NCBI GenBank assembly: GCA_030038875.1
Contig: JASHQW010000405.1
Span: 1-40,453, forward strand
DNA: 40,453 nucleotides
Direction of reading: 5' to 3'
DNA from: Gammaproteobacteria bacterium
GTDB lineage: Bacteria; Pseudomonadota; Gammaproteobacteria; Steroidobacterales; Steroidobacteraceae
Part shown: piece by piece, positions 8,229 to 16,015 of the stretch
Numbering within the stretch: the stretch's first letter is position 1
How the letters are laid out: the number at the start of each line of letters is the position of its first letter
Notes under the pieces: generated by a model
Seen by the model: only the letters and a program-made list of their open reading frames with translations
Database searches by the model: none
What the model was told of the DNA's origin: nothing
Made by a program: the position numbers and the translations under genes

Positions 8229-10265
8229 ATGAACACCGCTGCTTGGTACTACGACTGGCCACCTGCCCACCTGCCTCTTGCCGCACGGGTCTTTCCGGAG
8301 CGTGCCGAGCAAGCAGACACCGCATTCGACCGCTGGACTGCGGGGATGCTGTCGTCGTTGCAGGCGCCGGACATTTTGCGCCAGCGCGGACGTGACGCGG
8401 TGGTGCGTGCCGTCCTCCGGCAGGCGCAAGGGCTCATGGAATGGGACGAGGCGCGGCTCCGCGCCACAGCGCGCGAGGCGGCCCTACCCGCATTCCTCCG
8501 GTGCGATCGCGACTCCGGCGCCCGCGCGCTCGCGATTGTGCGCGAGGTGGCGCGCCGCAAGGTGGGCTTGTTGGCACATCCGCCGCAGGTTTCAGCTGCC
8601 TGGAAGCTGCTGTGCGGCAGGCTGGTGGAGCTCGACACGGGCGAGGGAAAAACACTGTCGGCCGCTCTGGCCGGCTGCCTGGCGGCGCTCGCGGGCGTTC
8701 CCACGCATGTGATCACGGTGAACGACTACCTTGCGCAGCGCGACGCGCAGACGATGGGGCCGCTGTTTGCGTTTTTCGGTCTCAGCGTGGGCGTGATCCA
8801 TAGCCAGATCGCGCATGGCCGGCGCGCGGCGGAATACTCACGCAGTCTGACCTACTGCACCAACAAGGACCTGGTCTTCGACTACCTGCGGGATCGGGTG
8901 AATGCGCGCGGCGCGCACAGCCTTGCGCAGCTGTCGGTGCGGCAGCTGCATGGTCAGGTGCGCGGCGGCGAGCCGTTGCGGCTGCGGGGATTGCATTTCG
9001 GGATCGTCGACGAGGCTGACAGCATCCTGATCGACGAGGGGCGCACTCCCTTGATCCTGTCCGCCGCCCGCGACAAGGGCCGCGACATCGCCGCGTACCG
9101 GTCGTTGCTCGAGGTGGCGGGCCAGCTTGAAGCGGATGTGGACTTCCGGCTGATCGGCGCGTTGCAAATCCCCGAGCTGACCGAGGCCGGCCGCGAGCGC
9201 CTCGACGAGCTCGGGCGGCAGATGGCTGTGAACGACCAATCGCAGAGTGATCCGGCGCTGGCCTTCTGGCAGGTTTCCTGGGTGCGCGATCACTACATCG
9301 TCCAGGCGCTGCGGGCGCTGCATGTCCTGCAGCGCGACCACCACTACGTCGTCCAGGAGGGCAAGGTGGTCATCGTCGATGAGTTCACCGGGCGGCTGCT
9401 TCCGGATCGCAGCTGGGAGCAGGGCCTGCACCAGTTGATCGAGGTGAAGGAAGGCTGCACGGTCACCGGCGTCAACCGCACGCTGGCGCGACTCACTTAT
9501 CAATCGTTCTTCGCGCGCTATCTGCGCCTATCGGGTATGAGCGGAACCTTGAGGGAGGTGGCGCGGGAGACCGCCGCGGTGTATCGGGTACGCACCGAGC
9601 GCGTCGAGCCCAATAAGCCCATGCGAAGAACCGAGTGGCCGACGTTGCTGACGGCGAGTCGGGAGGCGAAGCACCAGGCGGTGGTTGAGGAGGTGGCGCG
9701 CTGCCTGGCGCGCGGCCAGCCCGTCCTGGTGGGCACGCGCTCCGTGGAGGCCTCGCAATCCGTGAGCGACGCATTGCGGAGCGCGGGCATTGCCCACCGC
9801 GTCCTCAATGCGCTGCAGAACGCCGACGAGGCGGAATTGATCGCCCGTGCCGGCACGCCGCGTGCGGTAACGGTCGCCACGAACATGGCCGGGCGTGGCA
9901 CCGATATCCCGCTCGACCCCGTTGTGATTGAACGCGGCGGGCTGCACGTCGTGTTGACCGAATGGCACGAGTCCGCGCGCATCGATCGGCAGCTATTCGG
10001 CCGCTGCGCGCGGCAGGGCGATCCGGGCTCGTGCCGGGCGATCGTCGCTCTCGATGACGAGATCATTCAGCGACACAGCCCGGGAGTGGCTGCTTGGGTC
10101 GCGCGTCGCTGGGCCGATCGGGTTCCGCCGCAGTGGGTGGTGCGGCTGCTGCGCCATCGTGTGCAGGCAGTGGCCGAACGGGTCAATGCCGCACAGCGCC
10201 GTGCTACGATGCGGCAGGATCGGCTGATGCAAGCACAGCTCGCCTTTTCGGGAACCGCGGAATGA
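8229..10265 (+). CDS. SecA-like translocation ATPase, shortened paralogue
   Basis: The protein is clearly a SecA relative. It has the Walker A motif TGEGKT (residues 137-142), ITVNDYLAQRDAQTMGPLF, the Walker B segment IVDEADSILIDEGRTPLI (Asp261/Glu262), VIVDEFTGRLLPDRSWEQGL, ATNMAGRGTDI (about 551-561) and a degenerate arginine-finger region, RQLFGRCARQGDPGS. At 678 residues it is much shorter than housekeeping SecA (about 850-900). After the second motor domain only a short scaffold helix remains, so the helical wing and the C-terminal zinc/SecB-binding tail appear absent. The region between DEGRTPLI and VIVDEFTGRL is also short. ATG 8229 lies five bases after the M50 stop, and the stop overlaps the next ATG (ATGA). 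The tight coupling says it is the motor for this locus, an inference. It is not the general SecA. Confidence 0.88.
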   Translation: MNTAAWYYDWPPAHLPLAARVFPERAEQADTAFDRWTAGMLSSLQAPDILRQRGRDAVVRAVLRQAQGLMEWDEARLRATAREAALPAFLRCDRDSGARALAIVREVARRKVGLLAHPPQVSAAWKLLCGRLVELDTGEGKTLSAALAGCLAALAGVPTHVITVNDYLAQRDAQTMGPLFAFFGLSVGVIHSQIAHGRRAAEYSRSLTYCTNKDLVFDYLRDRVNARGAHSLAQLSVRQLHGQVRGGEPLRLRGLHFGIVDEADSILIDEGRTPLILSAARDKGRDIAAYRSLLEVAGQLEADVDFRLIGALQIPELTEAGRERLDELGRQMAVNDQSQSDPALAFWQVSWVRDHYIVQALRALHVLQRDHHYVVQEGKVVIVDEFTGRLLPDRSWEQGLHQLIEVKEGCTVTGVNRTLARLTYQSFFARYLRLSGMSGTLREVARETAAVYRVRTERVEPNKPMRRTEWPTLLTASREAKHQAVVEEVARCLARGQPVLVGTRSVEASQSVSDALRSAGIAHRVLNALQNADEAELIARAGTPRAVTVATNMAGRGTDIPLDPVVIERGGLHVVLTEWHESARIDRQLFGRCARQGDPGSCRAIVALDDEIIQRHSPGVAAWVARRWADRVPPQWVVRLLRHRVQAVAERVNAAQRRATMRQDRLMQAQLAFSGTAE

Positions 10266-11146
10266 GAAAGTCGCGGATTAACAGACCTCGCGATGCCGGC
10301 TACGGGATGCGCCTTGCGGCGTGTGTGCCCCTGGTGTTGTGCGGCTATCCGGCGCACGGCGCGGACAAGCCTGCCGGTCCGGGCGGCGCTGCCACGCGCG
10401 TCGGCCCGTTCGACTGCCTCATCGAGCCCTATCGCACGGTTGAAGTGCGCAGCCCGGTCACAGGCGTGATCGACAAGCTGTTTGTCTCTCGCGGCAGCAT
10501 GGTGAAACAGGGCGCGCCGCTGGTGAAACTCGATTCCACGGTCGAGAGCGCGGCGGCGGATCTGGCTCTTTTCAAGTCGCAGATGAATGGCCCGCTGGAA
10601 TCCGCCGAAAGCCGCGTCCAGCACGCCGAGAGCAAGTCGCGACGCAAAACCGACCTCGCGGCCAGCAACTTCGCGTCCCTCCAGGACAGCGAGGACGCAG
10701 AGGGCGATGCGGCCGTGGCGCGCGCTGACGTACTATCCGCCCGCGAGAACAAACAAATGGCGAGGCTCGAGTACACCTACGCATCGGCGCAGCTGGGTCT
10801 GCGATTGATTCGCAGTCCTATCAACGGCGTGGTCGTCGATCAAGCCATGGATGTCGGCGACCTCGCGCAACCTGGCGAGAGCAGCGCGTTCATCATCAAG
10901 CTTGCGCAAATCGATATGCTGCGAGTAAAGGCGATCATTCCGCTTGCCCTATACCCCAAAGTCAAACTCGGCCAGCGGGCCGACGTGATTCCGGAAAAGC
11001 CGATGGAAGGACACTACGCAGCGACTCTCACCGTGGTCGATAAGGTGATCGATGCGGCAAGCGGCACCTTCCAGATCCGCATGGACTTGCCCAACCCGAA
11101 TGGCGCGTTGCCCGCAGGGCTCAAATGCATGGTAAACCTGTGGTGA
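10262..11146 (+). CDS. HlyD/MFP-type periplasmic adaptor, small form
   Basis: A 294-residue secreted adaptor starts at ATG 10262, overlapping the SecA-like stop as ATGA. Residues 16-34 (MRLAACVPLVLCGYPAHGA) form a signal peptide-like stretch, so the protein is probably periplasmic. The first lipoyl half (SPVTGVIDKLFVSRGSMVKQ), a helical hairpin of about 90 residues, the second lipoyl half (IRSPINGVVVDQAMDVGDLA) and a beta-barrel segment ending at PAGLKCMVNLW are visible. It is shorter than RND-type adaptors of about 380 residues. It is the third HlyD-like protein in the locus, alongside the GAF fusion and the M50 fusion, and may complete a mixed adaptor ring docking on the TolC protein. That assembly is inference. 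Confidence 0.82.
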   Translation: MRKSRINRPRDAGYGMRLAACVPLVLCGYPAHGADKPAGPGGAATRVGPFDCLIEPYRTVEVRSPVTGVIDKLFVSRGSMVKQGAPLVKLDSTVESAAADLALFKSQMNGPLESAESRVQHAESKSRRKTDLAASNFASLQDSEDAEGDAAVARADVLSARENKQMARLEYTYASAQLGLRLIRSPINGVVVDQAMDVGDLAQPGESSAFIIKLAQIDMLRVKAIIPLALYPKVKLGQRADVIPEKPMEGHYAATLTVVDKVIDAASGTFQIRMDLPNPNGALPAGLKCMVNLW

Positions 11147-11192
11147 TCCCCAGTTTTTAGATTCGTCCACCCGAAAAATGAGGAAGTCACAC

Positions 11193-11513
11193 ATGAGCAA
11201 AGAGGCACCCAAGACCGATAACATCCCGGCCGCGGGCGCGACCCCGCCCCGGGCGGCGACAACGGCGCCCCAACAGGCGAAACTCAACACAACGAACCTG
11301 AAAACGAGCTATTGCAATGTGTGCACGACCAACACCACGCGCGAGGAGGTGGTGCTCAATTTCGGCGTCAATCAGAATTGGGAGCGCCCGGAAAGCCCCG
11401 AGGTCAGCCTGGAACACCGCGTCATCCTCAGTCCGTTCCTGGCCAAGCGCCTGTCCCAGTTGCTGAAGAAGGTGGTCGAGGATTACGAAACGCGCCACGG
11501 CGCGCTAGGCTAA
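11193..11513 (+). CDS. DUF3467-type small protein
   Basis: This 106-residue protein has a disordered Pro/Ala/Thr-rich N-terminus (about residues 1-33). A conserved core follows (TSYCNVCTTNTTREEVVLNFG, then LEHRVILSPFLAKRLSQLL and EDYETRHGALG) that matches my recollection of the DUF3467 pattern. No signal peptide or membrane segment is present, so it is probably cytoplasmic. ATG 11193 is preferred over in-frame ATG 11178 because AGGAAG sits about seven bases upstream. It follows the HlyD gene by 46 bases and is the last export-locus gene before the insertion element. Its function is unknown; a chaperone or substrate-targeting role would fit the context but is a guess. Confidence 0.72.
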   Translation: MSKEAPKTDNIPAAGATPPRAATTAPQQAKLNTTNLKTSYCNVCTTNTTREEVVLNFGVNQNWERPESPEVSLEHRVILSPFLAKRLSQLLKKVVEDYETRHGALG

Positions 11514-11521
11514 ACAGGGAT

Positions 11522-11549
11522 GGTCGGCCGTCGGCTCGACCCGAGTTTT
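11522..11549 (+). terminator. Possible rho-independent terminator after the DUF3467 gene
   Basis: GGTCGGCC (11522-11529) can pair with GGC-T-CGACC (11533-11541) around a three-base loop, with one bulged T. TTTT follows at 11546-11549. The T run is short and four bases away, so termination may be weak. It lies nine bases after the stop codon. Confidence 0.35.
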
Positions 11550-11608
11550 GCTCTCGATCATGAGGGCCTTCATGCGCCTGCGTTTTGCAACAGCCTGCTG
11601 GTATTGGT

Positions 11609-11628
11609 GTCTCGCAAATAGCTATACG
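11609..11628 (+). repeat. IS630-family left inverted repeat
   Basis: GTCTCGCAAATAGCTATACG matches the reverse complement of 12741-12760 at 19 of 20 positions. The repeat overlaps the transposase stop codon at 11622-11624. Confidence 0.85.
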
Positions 11629-12710
11629 GATAACTGCGGCATACCGGCAAACGATCGTGCCCGCTGGATTCTCGCGAGGATGTCCTCGGCCTTGGCGCGC
11701 CAGCGGTAGGGCTTGGGATCAAGGTTGCACTCGGCAAGATAGCTTTCGATGGCGCGGGTCAGTTCGCGAGTGCTGTCGAAGCTGCCGCTGCGCAGGGACT
11801 CCTCGCTGAGATCGCGGAAGGAGCGCTCAACGAGATTCAGCCAGGAGCTCGAGGTGGGCGCGAAGCGCGTGTGGAAGCGAGGATGCTTGGCGATCCACGC
11901 TCTGACCTTGGGGTGCTTGTGCGTGCTGTAGCCGTCGGCGATCAGATGCAGCGTCAGATCGGCGGGGCTCTCGCGGTCAATGCGACGCAGGAACGCCAGC
12001 CACTCCACCTCGGTGGGCCGCGCGGCAATGCGGCTGCTGATCTTGCCATCCAGATAGCTGAGAGCGGCAAACAGCGTAAGGGTACCGTGGCGCAGGTAGT
12101 CATGGGCGCGGGTGCGCACGTGACCGATCCCCAACGGCTGACCGGGCTGCGTGCGCTCGGGTGCCTGACACTGCGATTTCGCCTCGCAGCACAGCACCAG
12201 AGCTCGATCGGGCGGGTGCAGGTACAGCCCAATCACGTCCCAGAATTTGGCGACCAACTGTCGATCGCGCGAGAGCTGCAAGGTGCGCAGCACGTGGGGC
12301 TTGATCCCGTTGGCGCTCCACAGACGCTGCACAGTCGCCGGCGAGAGCTGGGCGTGACGCGCCATGCTGCGCACGCTCCAGCGGCTGTGCCCCGCCGGCG
12401 GCGGCTGTGCCGCCTCGGTCAGCACTCGGGCGGCTCGCTCGAGCGAGATCGAAGGTCTACGGCCACGCCCCTTGGCATCCGCCAGCCCGGCTACACCCTG
12501 ACAGCGGAAGCGCCGCTCCCACAGCGCCACCACCGGCCGATTGACCCCGATCGCTGTAGCCACTGCTTCCTGGCTCTCTCCGCCCGCGCGCCCCAGCACG
12601 ATCTGCGCCCGGCGCACTTCGCGCTCGCTCGCACTCGGCGCATGCACCAGTCGCTCCAGTTCGCGACGCTGCAACTCACTCAGCTGCAACTTAGAGACCG
12701 CCCTGCCCAT
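11622..12710 (-). CDS. IS630-family transposase
   Basis: The 362-residue protein has an N-terminal helix-turn-helix region (VATAIGVNRPVVALWERRF), a second DNA-binding part (LSPATVQRLWSANGIKPH) and a DDE catalytic domain. The catalytic region shows VLCCEAKSQCQ, then HDYLRHGTLTLFAAL, LHLIADGYSTHKHPKVRAWI and SSSWLNLVERSF. The length is normal and no frameshift is seen. Family members usually have an aspartate in the first motif (a CVDEKSQ-type sequence). Here the aligned residues read C-E-A-K, so the first catalytic Asp is replaced by Glu, which may lower or abolish activity. The second Asp (LIADGY) and the final Glu (LVERSF) are present. Transcription is opposite to the surrounding export genes. 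Confidence 0.92.
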   Translation of the reverse strand: MGRAVSKLQLSELQRRELERLVHAPSASEREVRRAQIVLGRAGGESQEAVATAIGVNRPVVALWERRFRCQGVAGLADAKGRGRRPSISLERAARVLTEAAQPPPAGHSRWSVRSMARHAQLSPATVQRLWSANGIKPHVLRTLQLSRDRQLVAKFWDVIGLYLHPPDRALVLCCEAKSQCQAPERTQPGQPLGIGHVRTRAHDYLRHGTLTLFAALSYLDGKISSRIAARPTEVEWLAFLRRIDRESPADLTLHLIADGYSTHKHPKVRAWIAKHPRFHTRFAPTSSSWLNLVERSFRDLSEESLRSGSFDSTRELTRAIESYLAECNLDPKPYRWRAKAEDILARIQRARSFAGMPQLSV

Positions 12711-12740
12711 GCTCGCAGCATACCGCCGGGCCTCGTATTA

Positions 12741-12760
12741 CGTATAGCTATTTCCGAGAC
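12741..12760 (-). repeat. IS630-family right inverted repeat
   Basis: The reverse complement, GTCTCGGAAATAGCTATACG, matches the left repeat with one mismatch. The outer TA at 12766-12767 touches the ribosome binding site of the following gene. Confidence 0.85.
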
Positions 12761-12767
12761 ATCCGTA

Positions 12768-12775
12768 AGGGAGGA
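12768..12775 (+). promoter_or_regulatory. Strong ribosome binding site of the TolC-family gene
   Basis: AGGGAGGA lies six bases before ATG 12782 and fixes that start. It begins directly after the presumed TA target duplicate of the insertion element, so insertion kept the Shine-Dalgarno but separated the gene from all native upstream DNA. Confidence 0.7.
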
Positions 12776-12781
12776 GACCAC

Positions 12782-14086
12782 ATGGCGAATAGCAAATGCA
12801 TCGCAGGATGGGTGACCTTGGCGCTGTGCGGTTTCGTGCGGGCCGACGATCTGGCGACGATCTATCGGGCAGCGCTCGTCAACAACGCCCAATACCGGGC
12901 GGCGGAGGCGCAGTACGCCTCCGTTCGGCAGCGGGTCCCGGAAAGCGTTGCGGCCATGCTGCCCTCGGTGTCCGTAACGGCCAACACACTATGGAACGAC
13001 AATAACAGCAACACGTTCGATCACCAGCTTTACAACAGCAACGCGTACACCGTGATGTTGACCCAGCCGCTGTGGCGATCGCAGAACGCGATCGCCGTGC
13101 ACGAGGCCCGTATGCTGGTCGATCAGGCCAACGCGCAACTCAATCAAGCGCGGCAGGAATTGATCATTCACACCGCGCAAGGCTACTTCGACGTGCTCTT
13201 CGCGCAGGATGCCTTGAACACGTTCAGGGAACAGCGGGCGGCGGACCTGCAGCAGTTGGAGCAAGCCAGCCGCAGTTTTGATATCGGCGCCGCGTCGATC
13301 ACCGACGTTCGGGATGCCAAGGCTCACTACGACCTCCTGACGGCCCAGGAGATCAGCGCCAGAAACGATGTGGCGTCGAAAACTCAGGCTTTGCGTCAGA
13401 TCATCAACCAGGAGCCCGGTCCGTTGGCGCCCTTGCGTGCCGGAGTCGTGCTGACCAGCCCGGTGCCGGACGCCCTAGGACCCTGGGAGACGGCGGCGCA
13501 AGCCAATAGTGCCAGCGTCTTGGCGGCCGAGGCGGCCGTGGAAGCAGCCCAGGCGGAAGTGCGCAAGTCGCGCGCCGCGTCGCTGCCGACCCTCGATCTG
13601 GTCGCAACGACCGGCTTCTCAACCTCGGCGTCCGACATCACGGTCGGCACCAGGCTGCACGCGGACACTATCGGCGTGCAGTTTTCGATGCCGATTTACT
13701 CGGGAGGCGGCACCTTGGCAAAGGTGCGCGAGAATGTGGCGCTGCTCGATAAGGCGAGCTCCGACCTCGACGATGCGCGCAGCACCAGCGTACTAACCGC
13801 GCAACAGGCGTACCTCGCCGCGACTTCCGGACTGGCGCAGGTGAGGGCGCTCGAGGAGGCGGTCAAATCGGCGCAAATCGCGCTCGAGTCCAACAAGCGC
13901 GGCGTGGCAGTGGGCACTCGAATCAACATCGACGTGCTGAACGCCCAGCAGCAGCTGGCGGTCGTCGAGCGTGATCTTGCCAAGGCGCGTTACGAAACGC
14001 TGATGTCTCTGCTGCGCCTGAAGGCCGCGGCGGGATCCTTGGGTGCGGCGGACATCGATGAAGTCAATGCGCTGCTCGCAAAATAG
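12782..14086 (+). CDS. TolC-family outer-membrane channel protein
   Basis: A 434-residue protein with a signal peptide (about residues 1-20, cut near FVRA/DD) has the duplicated TolC/outer-membrane efflux architecture. The halves begin with LATIYRAALVNNAQYRAAEA and with AANSASVLAAEAAVEAAQAE after a mid-protein break. Long amphipathic helices and short strand pairs (LTQPLWRSQNAIAVHEAR; VQFSMPIYSGGGTLAKVREN) support this. Trimers of the family form a pore through the outer membrane and a periplasmic tunnel that docks on HlyD-type adaptors. It is separated from the export genes only by the insertion element and has the same orientation, so it is the likely exit channel of the locus. The downstream glycosyltransferase gene starts 21 bases later. 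Confidence 0.92.
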   Translation: MANSKCIAGWVTLALCGFVRADDLATIYRAALVNNAQYRAAEAQYASVRQRVPESVAAMLPSVSVTANTLWNDNNSNTFDHQLYNSNAYTVMLTQPLWRSQNAIAVHEARMLVDQANAQLNQARQELIIHTAQGYFDVLFAQDALNTFREQRAADLQQLEQASRSFDIGAASITDVRDAKAHYDLLTAQEISARNDVASKTQALRQIINQEPGPLAPLRAGVVLTSPVPDALGPWETAAQANSASVLAAEAAVEAAQAEVRKSRAASLPTLDLVATTGFSTSASDITVGTRLHADTIGVQFSMPIYSGGGTLAKVRENVALLDKASSDLDDARSTSVLTAQQAYLAATSGLAQVRALEEAVKSAQIALESNKRGVAVGTRINIDVLNAQQQLAVVERDLAKARYETLMSLLRLKAAAGSLGAADIDEVNALLAK

Positions 14087-14107
14087 GTGGGGTAGATTGC
14101 GACCGCT

Positions 14108-16015
14108 ATGACCACTGATATCGCGCAGGCCGAAGCGGTATTTCAGCAGGCATTCGCTCTGCATAAGCAATTGCGACTCGATGAAGCTCGGCACCTCTAC
14201 ACGCAAACGCTGCAATTGCAGCCGCAGCACTTCCTTGCGTGGCACCTGTTGGGCGTAGTGGCTCTGCAGACTAATCAATCCGAGCGTGCGCTGGAGTTGC
14301 TGGGCAAGGCAATCTCGATAAATCCGCAAATCGCCGCATTCCACGAAAGCTATGGAACGGCACTGGCACAACTCAATCGCGACGAGGCGGCTATTGCCAG
14401 CTATGACCGGGCCATTGCGCTGCAAGCGGATTTAGTGGACGCCTACTACAACCGCGGCAACGCGCTCGGTCGCGTGAAGCGGCACGAGGCGGCTCTTGCA
14501 AGCTATGACAAGGCTATTGAGTTCCGACCCGAGCACGCGGACGCCTACAATAACCGCGGTCTCATCCTTGCCACGCTCAAGCGATATGAGGCGGCGCTCG
14601 ACAGTTACAACCACGCCATTGCGCTCAACCCCGACCTAGCCGTTGCTCACTCCAACCGCGGCATTGTGCTGAAGGAACTCAAGCAATTGAGTGCGGCGCT
14701 GGCCAGTTACGATCGGGCCATCCTGCTGAAAGCCGATTTTGCCGAGGCCTACTCCAACCGCGGCATCGTGCTGAAGGATCTGCAGCAATTGGATGCGGCG
14801 TTGGCGAGTTGCAACCAGGCCATCGAGCTGAAAGCCGACTTTGCCGAGGCCTATTCCAACCGCGGTCTGGTGCTCAAGGATCTTGAACAATTGGATGCGG
14901 CGCTGGCGAGCTACGATCGCGCCATTGCGCTCAAAGCCGATTTTGCCGAAGCCTACTCCAACCGCGGCCTGGTGCTGCAGGATCTGCATCTATTGGATGC
15001 GGCGCTGACATCCTTCAATCAAGCGGTCGCGATCAAACCGGATTTTGCTGTGGCGTATTTCAACAGAGCGATGGCCTCATTGTTGGCGGGAGATTTTGAC
15101 AATGGATGGCGTGACTTCGAATGGCGCTGGAAAGCCATCATGGAGAGAAAGTGTGTGGTCCAACCGTGTTGGCTTGGCAAAGAATCTCTGCGCGGTAAAA
15201 CGATCCTGCTCTACAGCGAACAAGGCATGGGGGATACGCTGCAGTTCTGCCGCTACGCCAAGGCGGTTGCGGACTTGGGTGCGAGGGTGATTCTGGAGGT
15301 GCAGAAACCGCTGCAGAGTTTGCTGACGAGCTTGGAGGGCGCGGCGCAAGTGCTGGCCTCTGGGGACGCGCTTCCTGAGTTTGACTATTGCTGCCCGCTG
15401 CTCAGCTTGCCGTTGGCGTTTAAGACGACGTTGTCGACTATTCCGGTGCCGATCCCCTACCTCAAGAGTGATCGGCAAAAGGCCCGCTATTGGCGTAAAA
15501 AGCTGGGCAAGAAACGGCGCCTTCGGGTCGGGCTGGTGTGGTCGGGAGGATTCAGGCCCGATCAACCGGAACTCTGGCCCGTCAATCGACGCAGAAACAT
15601 TCCATTGGCGAAGCTCGCGTCGTTGAAGCATCCCGATATCGAATTTTACAGCCTGCAAAAAGGTCAGCCGGGCGAGTCGGAGCTCACGGATCTGATAGCG
15701 AAAAATTGGGACGGCCCTCTTTTGGCCGACTTTACCAGCCTGCTGCATGATTTTTCCGATACGGCGGCTCTCATCGAACAGCTGGATCTGGTCATTTCCG
15801 TCGACACCTCGACGGCGCACCTGGCGGGCGCGCTCGGTAAACCCGTGTGGATCCTGAATCGCTTCGACAGCTGCTGGCGCTGGTTATTGCAGCGAACCGA
15901 CAGCCCGTGGTATCCGACGGTGAGACTCTACCGGCAAGCGAGTGCCGGGGATTGGGACGGTGTGGTTCGCAGGGTCAGGGCGGACCTGCGGCGCGCCGCG
16001 CGCCGTGCTCGCTGA
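14108..16015 (+). CDS. TPR-repeat protein with C-terminal glycosyltransferase-like domain
   Basis: The 635-residue protein begins with ten consecutive 34-residue TPR units (residues 5-345; for example ADFAEAYSNRGLVLKDL). A C-terminal domain at about 361-635 resembles GT9/GT41-type glycosyltransferases. It contains LLYSEQGMGDTLQFCRYAK, RVGLVWSGG and the nucleotide-sugar-side motif VDTSTAHLAGALGKPVWIL, ending with SPWYPTVRLYRQ. No signal peptide is present, so it should act in the cytoplasm. TPR-GT proteins of the OGT type attach sugars to Ser/Thr. With a Ser/Thr-rich repeat protein in the same locus, glycosylation of that substrate before export is a reasonable inference. Sugar and acceptor are unknown. 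The start ATG lies 21 bases after the TolC-family stop. Confidence 0.85.
   Translation: MTTDIAQAEAVFQQAFALHKQLRLDEARHLYTQTLQLQPQHFLAWHLLGVVALQTNQSERALELLGKAISINPQIAAFHESYGTALAQLNRDEAAIASYDRAIALQADLVDAYYNRGNALGRVKRHEAALASYDKAIEFRPEHADAYNNRGLILATLKRYEAALDSYNHAIALNPDLAVAHSNRGIVLKELKQLSAALASYDRAILLKADFAEAYSNRGIVLKDLQQLDAALASCNQAIELKADFAEAYSNRGLVLKDLEQLDAALASYDRAIALKADFAEAYSNRGLVLQDLHLLDAALTSFNQAVAIKPDFAVAYFNRAMASLLAGDFDNGWRDFEWRWKAIMERKCVVQPCWLGKESLRGKTILLYSEQGMGDTLQFCRYAKAVADLGARVILEVQKPLQSLLTSLEGAAQVLASGDALPEFDYCCPLLSLPLAFKTTLSTIPVPIPYLKSDRQKARYWRKKLGKKRRLRVGLVWSGGFRPDQPELWPVNRRRNIPLAKLASLKHPDIEFYSLQKGQPGESELTDLIAKNWDGPLLADFTSLLHDFSDTAALIEQLDLVISVDTSTAHLAGALGKPVWILNRFDSCWRWLLQRTDSPWYPTVRLYRQASAGDWDGVVRRVRADLRRAARRAR

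Larger units (their letters stand above)
11604..12765 (-). mobile_element. IS630-family insertion sequence
   Basis: The element of about 1162 bp carries one transposase gene and near-perfect terminal inverted repeats (11609-11628 and 12741-12760). TA dinucleotides flank the proposed ends at 11602-11603 and 12766-12767, as expected for the TA target duplication of IS630/Tc1-type elements. The first few bases outside the clear repeats match only partly, so the exact ends could shift by about six bases. It sits between the DUF3467 gene and the TolC-family gene, opposite to their transcription. Confidence 0.82.

Noticed and set aside
8229-10265. Reading the SecA-like gene as the housekeeping secA
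   Set aside because: It is about 200 residues too short, lacks the C-terminal tail, and is translationally linked to adaptor and M50 genes rather than to the usual secA neighbours.
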